Below are positions 35,391 through 43,600 of a DNA stretch of 64,000 nucleotides, one piece after another; the first letter of the stretch is position 1; each line of letters starts with the position of its first letter. The translations under genes and the position numbers were made by a program. Origin of the DNA: Roseibium aggregatum. GTDB lineage: Bacteria > Pseudomonadota > Alphaproteobacteria > Rhizobiales > Stappiaceae. The notes under the pieces were generated by a model, which did no database searches, had not been told where the DNA came from, and saw only the letters and a list, made by a program, of their open reading frames with translations. The DNA lies in the NCBI RefSeq assembly GCF_017309185.1, contig NZ_JAEKJZ010000001.1, positions 1,178,001-1,242,000 of the forward strand. The letters run 5' to 3'.

Positions 35391-36517
35391 GTGTCCCCCG
35401 GCAACAGGCGGTCGGCATGATTGACCAGCGCCCTTGAGAGAAACTCGGACAGGCGGACGGAACCGGTTTCCAGACTGTGACGCTCGGTTATGTGCGCGCG
35501 CGCGGCATGGCCGAGCCGGTCGGCGAGGGAGGGCGTATCGATGACTTTTTTGAGGTTCGCCGCGAACGCCTCGACATCTCCTTCCGGCGAAAGTAGGCCG
35601 GTTTCGCCGTCGCGGACGATGTCCGGCACCCCGAAGGTATCGCCCGCGATAACACCGACACCGGCCGCCTGGGCTTCCAGCAGGACAAAGCCGAACGCTT
35701 CGCGGATCGCCGGCCAGACGACGAGGTCGTGGCGGGCATATTCCGCCGGCATCCGCTCCGGTGGCAGCGCGCCCAGCCAGTCGATCCTTTCCGGCGGAAA
35801 GAGGCTCAGGACATGATCCCGGTTCGGACCGTCGCCTATGATTGTCAGACGCCACGCGCGGTCCTGCAAAAGGGCAAGCGCCCTGGCCAGGACCTCATAG
35901 GAGGTCGTCTTGCTGTCGTCGCGCATCATGCCGACCGAAAGCAGTTTCAGGGGAGCGGCCGCCAGTGGCTTCGGGGTCTCGGAAGCCGCCTGAAAAGGCG
36001 CCGTGTCGAGAAAGGGGGAAATGACGGTCAGGCGCTTCGGCGGCACGACGGCCTTCAGGCATTGCGCGTCCGCGTTATGCATGGCGGCGACCGCGTCGGC
36101 CCGCTTCAGGGCTTGGTCGGCGGCGGCGAACCCGAAGGACCAGTCGCCGGTCATGCGTTTCGGCGCGCGGCTCGCCTCGATCACGGCATAGGGAATGTCG
36201 AACCTGTCGGCGAGAGCCGGGCCGATCCAGTCCGGGGCCTTGTGATAAAGGTGATAGGTCAGAAAAAGATCCGGAACGTCGCCGGATCGCGACCAGTCGC
36301 TCGCGATCCGTTCCGCTTCCGCGAGCGCTTCCCGCTTGAGTGCGCTCTGGATGTCTTCTCCTCCCTCGCGGCTCCAGGAGCGGAAGGTGCTGGCGATCGT
36401 GACTGCGTGACCCTCACTCTCCAATGCCTTGACGATCAGCCTTCCCATGGTTCGGTCGCCGGACGGGATCGGGTGATCGAGCGGTTTCATCGGGGCTGTG
36501 AAGGCGATTTTCTTCAT
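35387..36517 (-). CDS. Glycosyltransferase family 4 protein
   Basis: A 376-residue GT-B retaining glycosyltransferase. The N-terminus AFTAPMKPLDHPIPSGDRTM has the acceptor-side glycine/serine loop. The C-terminal domain has LLSVGMMRDDSKTT and the E-x7-E motif in REAFGFVLLEAQAAGVGVIAG, which identifies GT4. It is soluble and cytosolic. It lies 18 bases after the preceding GT4 gene and overlaps the next. Sugar donor unknown. Confidence 0.88.
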   Translation of the reverse strand: MKKIAFTAPMKPLDHPIPSGDRTMGRLIVKALESEGHAVTIASTFRSWSREGGEDIQSALKREALAEAERIASDWSRSGDVPDLFLTYHLYHKAPDWIGPALADRFDIPYAVIEASRAPKRMTGDWSFGFAAADQALKRADAVAAMHNADAQCLKAVVPPKRLTVISPFLDTAPFQAASETPKPLAAAPLKLLSVGMMRDDSKTTSYEVLARALALLQDRAWRLTIIGDGPNRDHVLSLFPPERIDWLGALPPERMPAEYARHDLVVWPAIREAFGFVLLEAQAAGVGVIAGDTFGVPDIVRDGETGLLSPEGDVEAFAANLKKVIDTPSLADRLGHAARAHITERHSLETGSVRLSEFLSRALVNHADRLLPGDT

Positions 36518-36535
36518 GTCCGGTCCTCTGGAAGC

Positions 36536-37756
36536 TCAGACAAGCTTGCGAAACTTCGCCGCAAGGCGGTCAAGTCCCGGGTCGGTCGAAAACTCCGCGC
36601 GAACGCGTTGCGCCGCAGCCAGTCCCAGCTCGCGCCGCCGCTTCGGCGCCTTGATCAGGCCGGCGAGCGCCGAGGCCAGCTCACCGGGCGCGTTCGGTTC
36701 AACCAGAACGCCCGTCTTGCCGTCTTCGATCAGTTCCGGAATCGCCGAGACTTTCGTGGAAAGGCAGCACAGACCCATCGATTGGGCTTCCATCAGCACG
36801 TTCGGCAAGCCGTCGCGGTCCCCGGTCCTGGCGAGTTTGGAGGGCAGCACGAAAAGATCCGCTTGCTTGCAGGCGGCAATCACCTCCTCGCGCGGCTGGG
36901 CGCCCCGCCAGTCTATTCTGTCCGAGACACCGAGCCGGTTCGCGAGCGCCTTCAGTTTTTCAGACAGTTCGCCGCCGCCGATATGGGTGAAGCGCCAGTT
37001 GAGGTCTCCCGGCAACAGGGCGAGAGCGGAAAGAAGATCGTCGTAGCCTTTCTTCTCCACTACCCGGCCGACGGACAGAAGACGGACCGGCTCGTCGCTG
37101 CCGTCGCGGCTGGAGGGTGTTTCGGTGGGAGCGGGAAAACCTGAGAAGTCGAGCCCGTGGTACAGAAGTTCCACCTTGCCGGGTTCGTCTGACAGGCCTT
37201 GCAGGTACTCGGCGTTCACGCGCGTGCAGGTCACGCCCCAGGCGGCGTCGTTGATCTTGGTCCTCAGATCCCATTCGGGGCTGGTCCAGATGTCCTTCGC
37301 ATGGGCGGAAAACGACCAGCCACGGCCGGAGAGATGCGCGGCATAACGGGCGGCCGAGCAGGGCGTATGCAGGTAGTGTGTGTAGATCCAGCTTATGTCT
37401 TCAGGCAGTTCGTGCGCGAAAACGCAGCCCTGCGCCCACCGGCGCCGCCGGTCCGCATTGGGCTGTCTGGCGAGATCGGCCTCGAACAGGGCTCTGGCTG
37501 CTTCGTAGGTGGGCTGTTTTTCCGCCCAGCGTTTGGCCCGGGCAACCCGCGCCGGGTTGTCCTTGACGTACTCCGGAAGATACATCACCTCCGCGGAAAT
37601 CCGTCGGTGAAGGTCGTGGATGTAAGGGTCGTAGGGCTTGCGCAGAGCCACGATCAGAACGCCGATCCCGCGCTGTTCCAGTCCGAGAATCTCCTGGGCG
37701 ATGAAAGTTTCGGACAGGCGTGGATAGCCTTTGACCACAATGGCGATACGGGACAT
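36536..37756 (-). CDS. Glycosyltransferase family 4 protein
   Basis: A 406-residue GT-B enzyme similar to colanic-acid and exopolysaccharide glycosyltransferases: N-terminus VVKGYPRLSETFIAQEI, then FSAHAKDIW in the acceptor domain. The donor domain has LLSVGRVVEKKGYDDLL and DGLPNVLMEAQSMGL, the E-x7-E-type region. Such enzymes build repeat units of exported polysaccharides on a lipid carrier. It starts 41 bases after the first glycosyltransferase gene and is followed by another GT4 gene. Confidence 0.9.
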   Translation of the reverse strand: MSRIAIVVKGYPRLSETFIAQEILGLEQRGIGVLIVALRKPYDPYIHDLHRRISAEVMYLPEYVKDNPARVARAKRWAEKQPTYEAARALFEADLARQPNADRRRRWAQGCVFAHELPEDISWIYTHYLHTPCSAARYAAHLSGRGWSFSAHAKDIWTSPEWDLRTKINDAAWGVTCTRVNAEYLQGLSDEPGKVELLYHGLDFSGFPAPTETPSSRDGSDEPVRLLSVGRVVEKKGYDDLLSALALLPGDLNWRFTHIGGGELSEKLKALANRLGVSDRIDWRGAQPREEVIAACKQADLFVLPSKLARTGDRDGLPNVLMEAQSMGLCCLSTKVSAIPELIEDGKTGVLVEPNAPGELASALAGLIKAPKRRRELGLAAAQRVRAEFSTDPGLDRLAAKFRKLV

Positions 37757-37797
37757 CGGGAGCCTTGAAATCGGGTAGATTGGGGCAGATCGGACGA

Positions 37798-39015
37798 TCA
37801 GAAATTGACCAGCCTGCGCTCCGTCGTTTCGTGCTTCTGGTCGAGTATGTCTTTCACTCTCCCGGATATGACGTCAAGTCCGCCGAGCAGGTTGTCGACA
37901 TCCGCGGACGACGGCGGCGCCATCTCCGGCAGAACCGACAGGGCCTCGGACATCAGGTCGGCATCCGGATAGCGGTCGATCGGCAGCACTTTCAGGAGCC
38001 TGTTCTGCTTGGCCTGTTCGGCACGAATGGCCTGTTCCCGGCGCGGGATCACCCTGGGCACCATGAGCGTCGGCTTGTCGAAGGACAGGATTTCGCAAAA
38101 CGTGTTGTAGCCGCCCATGCCGACGATCGCCGTTGCATTGGCCAGATAGGGTTCGATCTGCGGCGTGAAGCGGATGATCTCGACGTCGCGCAGGTGCTCG
38201 GCTCGCTCCGCGAATTGTGCGGCGGCCGCCGCCGGCATGAAGGGGCCGAGCACGATGAGCGCGGGAAAGAGCGGCCGCTGCCGGGTTTCATAGGCGCTCA
38301 TCACCCAGTCCACCATCTCGACACCGTCGCCGCCGCCTCCCGGTGTGACCAGAATGTAGGGTTCTTCGCCGAAGGGTTCGGGCGCGGGCAGGTCCCTTGC
38401 GCTTGAGGGCAGCTCGCGGCGCAGATACCCGGTGTAACGCAGCTTGTCGCTGATACCTTCGGGAACATCGATTCCATCGAGGGGGTCGCAGATGCCTTCC
38501 GGGCCGTAAATCCAGATTTCGTCGTAGAGGTCCTTGAGGGCCGGATAAACGTTTTTGCGGTCCCATTCCTCCTTGAGCACCATTGGATCGTCCATGACGT
38601 CGCGCAAGCCGAGCACGAGGCGGGTCCCGGTTCCGGTCAGCGCCTCGAGTGTGCCGAGCACTTCGCCGCGCAGGCCGAGCGGCTCCTTGTCGACGATGAA
38701 GATATCCGGCTCGAAAACCTTCGCGGTGTGCTCGATGATCGAGGAGCGTATCGCCAGCGTCTGATCGATGTTGATATGCAGGGAAAGCGGCGTGTATTCG
38801 CCGTTGCGCAACTTGATGACGCCTGGAATGCGGACGAAATCGACCCGGGAGCGGAATTCGTAGCTTCCGATAATGGGCGAGCCCGACAGAATGAGAACGG
38901 ACAGGGTATCGAAGTCGCCGACCAGGGACTGGGCGATGGCGCGGCATCTTCTGAGATGTCCCAATCCGAAGGAGTCATGGCTGTAGATCAGGATCTTCGG
39001 CGTATCGGAACTCAT
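37798..39015 (-). CDS. Glycosyltransferase, MurG-like GT-B fold
   Basis: A 405-residue GT-B protein. The N-terminus YSHDSFGLGHLRRCRAIAQ matches the acceptor-binding loop of MurG/UDP-sugar-type enzymes. The C-terminal domain has LVTPGGGGDG and VGMGGYNTFCEILSFDKPTLMVPR. Similar proteins are encoded in alphaproteobacterial polysaccharide loci. The start at 39015 is supported by AGAGG upstream; an ATG 30 bases earlier is less likely. It is the first gene of the six-gene minus-strand operon and is divergent from the ABC transporter gene. Confidence 0.85.
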   Translation of the reverse strand: MSSDTPKILIYSHDSFGLGHLRRCRAIAQSLVGDFDTLSVLILSGSPIIGSYEFRSRVDFVRIPGVIKLRNGEYTPLSLHINIDQTLAIRSSIIEHTAKVFEPDIFIVDKEPLGLRGEVLGTLEALTGTGTRLVLGLRDVMDDPMVLKEEWDRKNVYPALKDLYDEIWIYGPEGICDPLDGIDVPEGISDKLRYTGYLRRELPSSARDLPAPEPFGEEPYILVTPGGGGDGVEMVDWVMSAYETRQRPLFPALIVLGPFMPAAAAAQFAERAEHLRDVEIIRFTPQIEPYLANATAIVGMGGYNTFCEILSFDKPTLMVPRVIPRREQAIRAEQAKQNRLLKVLPIDRYPDADLMSEALSVLPEMAPPSSADVDNLLGGLDVISGRVKDILDQKHETTERRLVNF

Positions 39016-39246
39016 ACTGCCTCTAAAATTTGTCAATCGGGCCAAAGCCCCTTATGTCTCAATAAATTGGTCTTTGTCACGTACCGATTGCACTGGTGCG
39101 GGGCTTTCAAGTAGAAGGGACGAGTGATCCATTTGACGCGAAGCTGGCGATTGCCAAGCCTGGCAGGCCTATCGATTTTGAGTTCAAAGATATACCAGAT
39201 ATGAGCGCCTTGAACACAATTGATCTAATTCTGTTTGGATGAACCG
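39016..39246. promoter_or_regulatory. Divergent promoter region of the glycan/ABC locus
   Basis: This 231-base interval must drive both operons. A possible plus-strand promoter is TTGAGT with TATGAG at 16 bases (39178-39205). A small dyad GGGC-caaa-GCCC (39039-39050) lies 24 bases from the minus-strand start. No consensus CRP site was found in it. Confidence 0.35.
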
Positions 39247-41829
39247 ATGGAAAAAAACCTGTTTCGCTTCATCTGGAGGTATAGCGCACGTCAGCAGATA
39301 TTCATTATCTTCGTTACGCTTCTGACCTACCCGGTCATCTATTTTCTGCTTGAACTCCCGAAGTTGATCGTCAACGACGCCGTTCAGGGCAACAATTTTC
39401 CACGCACAATACTTGGCCTCGATTTCGACCAGATCCCCTACCTGGTATTGCTGTGTCTGACCTTTCTCACCCTTGTGGTGGTTTCCAACGGGCTGAAGTT
39501 CTTTTTGAACGTCTACAAGGGCCGGCTGGGCGAACGGATGCTGCGGCGCCTGCGATTCGAGCTGTTCCAAAGGGTGCTGCGATTCCGCCTGCCGCATTTC
39601 CGGAAGGTGAGCTCGGGCGAAATCATCCCGATGATCACTTCGGAGGTGGAAGATGTCGGCGGCTATATCGGCGAGGCCTTCGCGCTTCCGGCCTATCAGG
39701 GCGGCATGCTTCTGGTCCAGCTCGGCTTCATCTTCATGCAGGATCCCCTTCTGGGTCTGGCCGCGATCAGCTCCTATCCGATCCAGGGGTATGTCATCCC
39801 GATGCTGCAAAAGAAGGTCGTTCTTTTGTCCCGCGCCCGGGTCCGCAACATCCGCGTGGTCGCCGACAAGGTCGGGGAGAGCATCACAGGGGTCGCGGAG
39901 ATCCATTCCAACGATGCGGCGGCCTGGCACTCGGCGGATATTGCCGACCGGCTCTATGAGAATTTCAGGATCCGCTACGAGATCTTCAATCGGAAGTTCT
40001 TCATCAAGTTCCTGAACAACTTCATGAACCAGCTTACGCCGTTCTTCTTCTATCTGATCGGCGGTTACCTCGTGATCGAAGGCAACCTGAGCATCGGTGC
40101 GCTGCTTGCCGTGATTGCTGCCTACAAGGATCTGGCGGGCCCCTGGAAGGAACTCCTGTCGTTTTACCAGATGACCGCGGACGTCAGCGTCAAGTACCAG
40201 ACGGTCGTGGAAAACTTCGATCCGCCGGACATCCACGACGTCTCCAGGCTGACCTCGGACGACAAGGTCGAACTGAGCGGCGACCTGACCTTCGAGCACG
40301 TCAGTTTTTCCGGTGGAGCCGCCGGACAGGAAGTCCTCGACGTTTCGCTCACCATTCCGGCGGGAACGTCTTGCGCGATGGTCGGGCCGGATGGCTCCGG
40401 CCGGTCCGAAGTGCTGCAGCTTGCAGCGGGACTGGTGTCGGCCTCCAGCGGCAAGATCTGCATCGGCACGCACGATCTGGACAAGCTGACGGATTCGACG
40501 CTCGGCCGGGAAATCACCTATGTCGGCGGGGCGGTGCATATCTGGACCGGAACGATCCGCGACAACCTGTACTACGGACTGCGCCACCGGCCGCTTTCGT
40601 CTCCCGAGCGGGAGGGCGAGGACCTCAAGGCATACAAGCGGCAGATCGCCGAGGCTAAGGAAACGCGCAATCCGATCTACGATCTCGCGGCGGAGTGGAA
40701 CGACCTTGAAGCCGCCGGTGCCGACAGCACCGAAGCGCTCGACAACAAGGCACTGGAGCTGCTCGAGGCCGTCCACATCGACAAGGACATCTATCGCCTC
40801 GGTCTTCAGTCGCGTTTCGACCCGTCGTTGAACGACGCTTTTGCCGAAAAGATCCTGAACGTCCGGAAGAAGGTTGCCGGAAGGATCGCGGAAGAACCGG
40901 TGATCAGCGGGCTGGTGGAACTCTGGCACCCGGACAGGTTCAACCCCAGTGCGAGCCTCGCGGAAAACGTCTTCTTCGCGGTCCCGGCTACCCCCGAGAT
41001 CACCATGGACCAGGTTCCGGATCTCCCGGAAGTCAAGGCCTTCCTGTCCGAAACGGGATTCGACGGCAAGCTGAAGCAGATCGGCCTGCGCATTGCCGAG
41101 ACCATGCTTGAACTGTTCTCCAACGTGTCCGGCGACAGCGGCCTTCTGGGTACCTATTCGTTTATCAATCAGGATGAATTGCCTGAGTTCGAGAGGATCG
41201 TCCGGATTGCGAAATCCGATCAGCAGAAATCGGGACCGAACGATGCCGATTGCGCCAAATTGATGGGGCTCGCCTTCAAGCTGGTGCCCGCCCGCCACAG
41301 GCTGGGTGTCATGACCGACGAGTTGAAAGCCGAGGTCATCGAGGTCCGAAAGCGTTTCCTGGAGAGCGTCGTCAAGACCAGCGACCGTTTCGTTGCCTTC
41401 GATCCGGATGTCTATCTGCCGCCGCTGACAATTGAAGACAATCTTCTGTTCGGCCGCGCGCGCGTCGACCGCCGGGACGCGCGGCGGAGGATCGATGATG
41501 TCATCAGAACGATCGTCGAAGAAACAGGCCTGCGCAAACCGATCATATTCGCCGGCTTCCACTATCACGTAGGTGTGTCCGGTTCACGGCTGTCGGCGGG
41601 ACAAAGGCGCAAGATTGCACTGGTTCGCGGTTTGCTGAAGAATGCCAAGATTACGATCCTGGACGACATTGCGACCAGCACCTCTGCAGAAGACAAGGAA
41701 CTGCGGGCGGGCCTGAGGCAGATTTTACAAGACAAGACCTTTTTGTTCGGTACTTCTAGCAATGAGATTGCCACCGAGTTCGATCAACGTTTTATTTTGG
41801 ATCAGGGACGTGTTTCAGACAAGGAATAG
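39247..41829 (+). CDS. ABC exporter-type protein with enlarged, degenerate nucleotide-binding domain
   Basis: An 860-residue fusion of an exporter-type membrane domain (helices at about 15-40, 65-88, 150-185, 265-300) and a C-terminal nucleotide-binding domain. The domain is abnormal. Walker A reads GPDGSGRS, with Arg386 for the phosphate-binding Lys. Walker B reads ITILDDI, with Asp807 for the catalytic Glu. No Q-loop Gln or H-loop His is evident. About 395 residues, not about 100, separate Walker A from the LSAGQ signature (782-786). The insert repeats an N-[LV]-x-[FY]-like element at 438-444, 571-577 and 729-736. It may work as a weak ATPase, a sensor or a scaffold. ATG at 39247 is preferred to a TTG 12 bases earlier. 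Confidence 0.85.
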   Translation: MEKNLFRFIWRYSARQQIFIIFVTLLTYPVIYFLLELPKLIVNDAVQGNNFPRTILGLDFDQIPYLVLLCLTFLTLVVVSNGLKFFLNVYKGRLGERMLRRLRFELFQRVLRFRLPHFRKVSSGEIIPMITSEVEDVGGYIGEAFALPAYQGGMLLVQLGFIFMQDPLLGLAAISSYPIQGYVIPMLQKKVVLLSRARVRNIRVVADKVGESITGVAEIHSNDAAAWHSADIADRLYENFRIRYEIFNRKFFIKFLNNFMNQLTPFFFYLIGGYLVIEGNLSIGALLAVIAAYKDLAGPWKELLSFYQMTADVSVKYQTVVENFDPPDIHDVSRLTSDDKVELSGDLTFEHVSFSGGAAGQEVLDVSLTIPAGTSCAMVGPDGSGRSEVLQLAAGLVSASSGKICIGTHDLDKLTDSTLGREITYVGGAVHIWTGTIRDNLYYGLRHRPLSSPEREGEDLKAYKRQIAEAKETRNPIYDLAAEWNDLEAAGADSTEALDNKALELLEAVHIDKDIYRLGLQSRFDPSLNDAFAEKILNVRKKVAGRIAEEPVISGLVELWHPDRFNPSASLAENVFFAVPATPEITMDQVPDLPEVKAFLSETGFDGKLKQIGLRIAETMLELFSNVSGDSGLLGTYSFINQDELPEFERIVRIAKSDQQKSGPNDADCAKLMGLAFKLVPARHRLGVMTDELKAEVIEVRKRFLESVVKTSDRFVAFDPDVYLPPLTIEDNLLFGRARVDRRDARRRIDDVIRTIVEETGLRKPIIFAGFHYHVGVSGSRLSAGQRRKIALVRGLLKNAKITILDDIATSTSAEDKELRAGLRQILQDKTFLFGTSSNEIATEFDQRFILDQGRVSDKE

Positions 41830-41927
41830 AAACATGGCGATGAAATTGGCGAAGCCACGGGACGGAGGGACCTGCTTGAGGGCCACGATTGACCCGTTCC
41901 GGGAGCCGCGAGAGCTTGGAGGCCGTC

Positions 41928-42380
41928 ATGGCACTGGAAACTGAAGTCGAAGCGCTGCGAAAGGTTTCGCTGTTTCGCGGCATAGATGAAACCAAGCTGC
42001 GCCTTCTTGCCTTCATCAGCGACCGGACCGAATACCGCGAGGGTGAGCGTCTTTGCTCGCAGGGCGAAGAGGGAGACAGCGCCTTTATCATTCTGTCAGG
42101 GTCCGCGAACGTTATGGTGCACACGGACGAAGGCGAAAAAAAGGTTGCCGAGGTTGCCGAGAATTCGATCGTCGGGGAAATCTCCATTCTGTGCGACGTG
42201 CCCAGAACCGCGACACTGGTTGCGGCCAACGACATGGATGTTCTGACGGTTTCCAAGGACGACTTCTTGAAACTCTTGAAAGAATTTCCCGATATTTCAT
42301 TGGAGGTCATGCGGACATTGGCGACGCGCCTGGAACGGACAACCCGCGACCTTGCGGATGCGCGCCAGAGCGTGTCTTAA
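41928..42380 (+). CDS. Cyclic-nucleotide-binding domain protein
   Basis: A 150-residue stand-alone CNB domain. It has the beta-roll sequence GEEGDSAFIILSG and the phosphate-binding cassette VGEISILCDVPRTATLVA, with Glu84 and Arg93 at the ribose- and phosphate-contacting positions, so cAMP or cGMP binding is plausible. A C-terminal helix follows (about 115-145). There is no DNA-binding domain, so unlike CRP it must act by protein contact, perhaps on the ABC protein. GGAGG lies 6 bases before the ATG at 41928. It is placed between the ABC gene (98-base gap) and the MBL-fold hydrolase gene. Confidence 0.88.
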   Translation: MALETEVEALRKVSLFRGIDETKLRLLAFISDRTEYREGERLCSQGEEGDSAFIILSGSANVMVHTDEGEKKVAEVAENSIVGEISILCDVPRTATLVAANDMDVLTVSKDDFLKLLKEFPDISLEVMRTLATRLERTTRDLADARQSVS

Positions 42381-42496
42381 CCACATGGCAGGACGTGTTT
42401 CTATTTGACCAGACCAGGGCGGGTTGAGCGCTGACGAAAGCTTAAACCGTCGGAGTTGCGTTCACAGGAAAAACCAGATGGTTCGGGGAGTAACTT

Positions 42497-43321
42497 GTGG
42501 CAGATGAATTCTCGCTTCGTTGCTGGGGAGTACGGGGGTCGACACCGACACCGGGCTCAAGCACGCTGAGATATGGCGGTGAAACAACCTGTTTTGAAAT
42601 TCAGGCGGGAGATGCCCTGGTTCTGGTCGACTGCGGTTCTGGCGCGCGAAACCTCGGAACGGAATTGTGCAAAAGCGGCCCCCGTTCCTTCGATCTCTTG
42701 TTCACTCACACGCATCTGGACCACATCTGCGGGCTTCCCTTTTTCAAGCCCGCCTACGATCCCCGTTTCGCGGTGACGGCCTGGGCCGGCCATTTCCAGG
42801 ACGGCACCAGCCTCGTCGACATCGTCAGCCGGATCATGTCGCCACCGATTTTTCCCGTTGCCGCCAAGACCCTCAAGGCCGTCGAATTTCGCTCTTTCAC
42901 GGCAGGAGATATCATTCCGCGCGCGGACGATCTGGTCATCCGGACGACGCGTCTGAACCATCCCGGCGGCGCTTGCGGCTATCGGTTCGATTATCGCGGC
43001 AAGTCGATCTGCATCATCACGGACCATGAGCACGGCGACCCGGAAGTCGACGCCGCACTGCCGGAGTTCGTGCGTGGCGCGGATGTCATGATCTACGATG
43101 CCATGTTCACCGACGCGGAATACCAGGGCTTCAAGGGCTGGGGCCATTCGACGTGGCAAAAGGCGGTGCAACTGGCCAGGGAAGGCAATGTCAAGACGCC
43201 GGTCCTGTTCCATCACGATCCGCGCCGGTCCGACGATGAACTCGATGAGATCGGTCTTGCAGCCGAGAATGCCTATCCCGGAACCCTGATTGCCAGTGAA
43301 GGCATGATCCTGCGTCCCTGA
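42497..43321 (+). CDS. MBL-fold metallo-hydrolase, PhnP-like cyclic phosphodiesterase group
   Basis: A 274-residue metallo-beta-lactamase-fold hydrolase. The N-terminus RCWGVRGSTPTPG and RYGGETTCFEI are typical of the group that includes phosphoribosyl 1,2-cyclic phosphodiesterase (PhnP) and other phosphodiesterases. The metal motif H71-x-H73-x-D75-H76 is intact. Further ligands are available in LNHPGG, ITDHEHGD and the C-terminal VLFHHDP. Being beside a cyclase and a CNB protein, it may hydrolyse a cyclic nucleotide, but that is inference. Start is GTG with GGGGAG upstream. Confidence 0.85.
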   Translation: MADEFSLRCWGVRGSTPTPGSSTLRYGGETTCFEIQAGDALVLVDCGSGARNLGTELCKSGPRSFDLLFTHTHLDHICGLPFFKPAYDPRFAVTAWAGHFQDGTSLVDIVSRIMSPPIFPVAAKTLKAVEFRSFTAGDIIPRADDLVIRTTRLNHPGGACGYRFDYRGKSICIITDHEHGDPEVDAALPEFVRGADVMIYDAMFTDAEYQGFKGWGHSTWQKAVQLAREGNVKTPVLFHHDPRRSDDELDEIGLAAENAYPGTLIASEGMILRP

Positions 43322-43600
43322 GCGATGCCCGGTGGCAATGAAAAAGGGCGGCTATTAAAAAAATGGCGGCCTAAACGACCGCCGAAAAAACCAACATAGC
43401 TAAAAAATTTATCGTACGCCTGATGCAGGAATGCGGGAATCCCTATTGCGCATCCGGAATTCAGCGAACGCGCCTTGAACTGAGTGACGCAGAAAGCTGA
43501 CTGAGCGATCACGTTATGATTATCGGACGTATACATTAATTGCATGGTTCATTTGCACTATATCCGTGTAAAAGTGCCATCCTGAAGCTTTTTGTTATGA

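Noticed and set aside
39184..41568. A 794-codon open frame on the minus strand opposite the ABC protein gene
   Set aside because: It is antisense to a gene with clear domains. High G+C leaves stop codons rare on the opposite strand. Its translation has no domain or membrane pattern and no ribosome binding site.
43355..43396. GGCGG/CCGCC hairpin between the MBL and cyclase genes
   Set aside because: Its U-run is on the minus strand, where no gene ends; as a plus-strand terminator it has an A-tract, not a U-tract.
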